This document shows positions 5,420-6,008 of a DNA stretch of 6,008 nt, piece by piece (positions within the stretch are counted from its first letter, which is position 1; each line of letters starts with the position of its first letter). The notes beneath the pieces were generated by a model. That model saw only the letters and a program-made list of their open reading frames with translations. It did no database searches and had not been told where the DNA came from. The stretch lies in the NCBI GenBank assembly GCA_948875265.1, contig CAQRYF010000070.1, forward strand, positions 1-6,008. The letters run 5' to 3'. The stretch is from an uncultured Clostridia bacterium. GTDB lineage: Bacteria > Bacillota > Clostridia > TANB77 > CAG-508. The translations under genes and the position numbers were made by a program.

Positions 5420-5982
5420 TAATTTTATCAGGTGTATCAGGAGCGGGAAAAGATACAATAACAAAAGAACTAATTAAAAGGATGGATAACGTGATATCTT
5501 TGCCTTCATACACTTCAAGAAATCCAAGACCAGGAGAAGAAGAAGGAGTACAATATCATTTTATAACTAAGCAAGAATTTGAAAAAAGAATAGCAAATAA
5601 TGAATTTTATGAATATGATTTGCACCATGAAAATTACTATGGAACATCAAGAAAATTGATGAATGATAAAATAGCTAGTGGAAAAATAATTGTAAAAGAC
5701 ATAGAAGTGAATGGGACAGAAAATTTAATAAAATTATTAAAAGATGAAACAAAACTAGTAACAATCTTTCTAAGAGTAGAAAAAGAAGAATTAAGAAGAA
5801 GACTAATAAATAGAGGGGACAACCTAAGTGAAGCAGAAATTGAATTAAGACTTGGAAGATTAGAATATGAAGAAACAAAAATAAAACTATATGATTATAT
5901 GATAAAAAATGATGACTTCGAAAAAACTGTTCAATTAATAATGACTATAATAGAAAATGAATCTAGATTAGAAAACAAATAA
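5413..5982 (+). CDS. gmk: Guanylate kinase (variant motifs)
   Basis: A 189-residue guanylate kinase, ATP + GMP to ADP + GDP, required for GTP and dGTP supply. The P-loop is GVSGAGKDT at 7-15; the family usually reads GPSGxGK(S/G)T, so P to V and D14 are unusual. GMP-site residues aligned by eye with the yeast enzyme are mostly kept: S32, R36, R39 (in YTSRNPRPGE), Y48, E67, Y76 and T78 (NYYGT). The usual EID.QG motif reads DIEVNG at 96-101, so the GMP-contacting Asp is Glu98. The lid region has RRLINRGDNLSEAEIELRL and a typical YDYMIKNDD near the C-terminus. The ATG is preceded by GAAGG at 7 bases and overlaps rpoZ. Position in the yicC-remA-rpoZ cluster supports the housekeeping role; a specialised paralogue remains possible. 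After the stop, 26 AT-only-like bases remain with no gene. Confidence 0.9.
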   Translation: MLVILSGVSGAGKDTITKELIKRMDNVISLPSYTSRNPRPGEEEGVQYHFITKQEFEKRIANNEFYEYDLHHENYYGTSRKLMNDKIASGKIIVKDIEVNGTENLIKLLKDETKLVTIFLRVEKEELRRRLINRGDNLSEAEIELRLGRLEYEETKIKLYDYMIKNDDFEKTVQLIMTIIENESRLENK

Positions 5983-6008
5983 TTTTAAAATTATAAAACA
6001 TAATTATA

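Noticed and set aside
5637..5878. Two overlapping reverse-strand open frames within gmk
   Set aside because: They are antisense shadows of a conserved gene with Leu/Phe-rich translations produced by the A-rich coding strand.
5979..5994. 16-base perfect AT-only palindrome at the gmk stop codon as a terminator
   Set aside because: It has no loop, no G or C, and no following T-run; such palindromes arise easily in AT-rich DNA. The operon may continue past the window.

Overview
This 6-kb window is ordinary chromosome from a very AT-rich, low-GC Gram-positive anaerobe, most likely a member of Clostridia. The evidence is the strong AGGAGG-type ribosome binding sites, the A-rich codons, a peroxide-sensor/rubrerythrin pair typical of anaerobes, and a yicC-remA-rpoZ-gmk cluster that is a Firmicutes hallmark. 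Every gene is on the + strand. No RNA genes, mobile elements, CRISPR arrays or prophage parts are visible.

Region 1 (34-1474) is a two-gene membrane pair: a LemA-family protein followed by a TPM-domain (YgcG-type) protein with a glycine-rich tail. The second gene starts at a GTG inside the end of lemA, with its ribosome binding site inside lemA, so translation is probably coupled. The promoter of this pair lies upstream of the window or in its first 33 bases.

Region 2 (1496-2548) is a self-contained oxidative stress unit: a sigma-A-type promoter overlaid by two perfect palindromes, a PerR-type Fur-family repressor, a rubrerythrin, and a strong intrinsic terminator. The simplest reading is an autoregulated PerR that also controls the peroxide-reducing rubrerythrin behind it.

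Region 3 (2558-5982) is a six-gene operon read from an extended -10 promoter just after that terminator: rsmE (16S rRNA methylation), an unrecognised four-helix membrane protein with a long lysine/glutamate tail, yicC (endoribonuclease family), remA (DNA-binding regulator), rpoZ (RNA polymerase omega) and gmk (guanylate kinase). Genes overlap or sit within 37 bases of each other. The order rpoZ-gmk is the reverse of the remA-gmk-rpoZ order known from Bacillus subtilis.

I did not find a new multi-gene system. The points most worth a second look are the double palindrome at the perR promoter, the unrecognised membrane protein, and the altered motifs in the guanylate kinase together with the swapped gene order.
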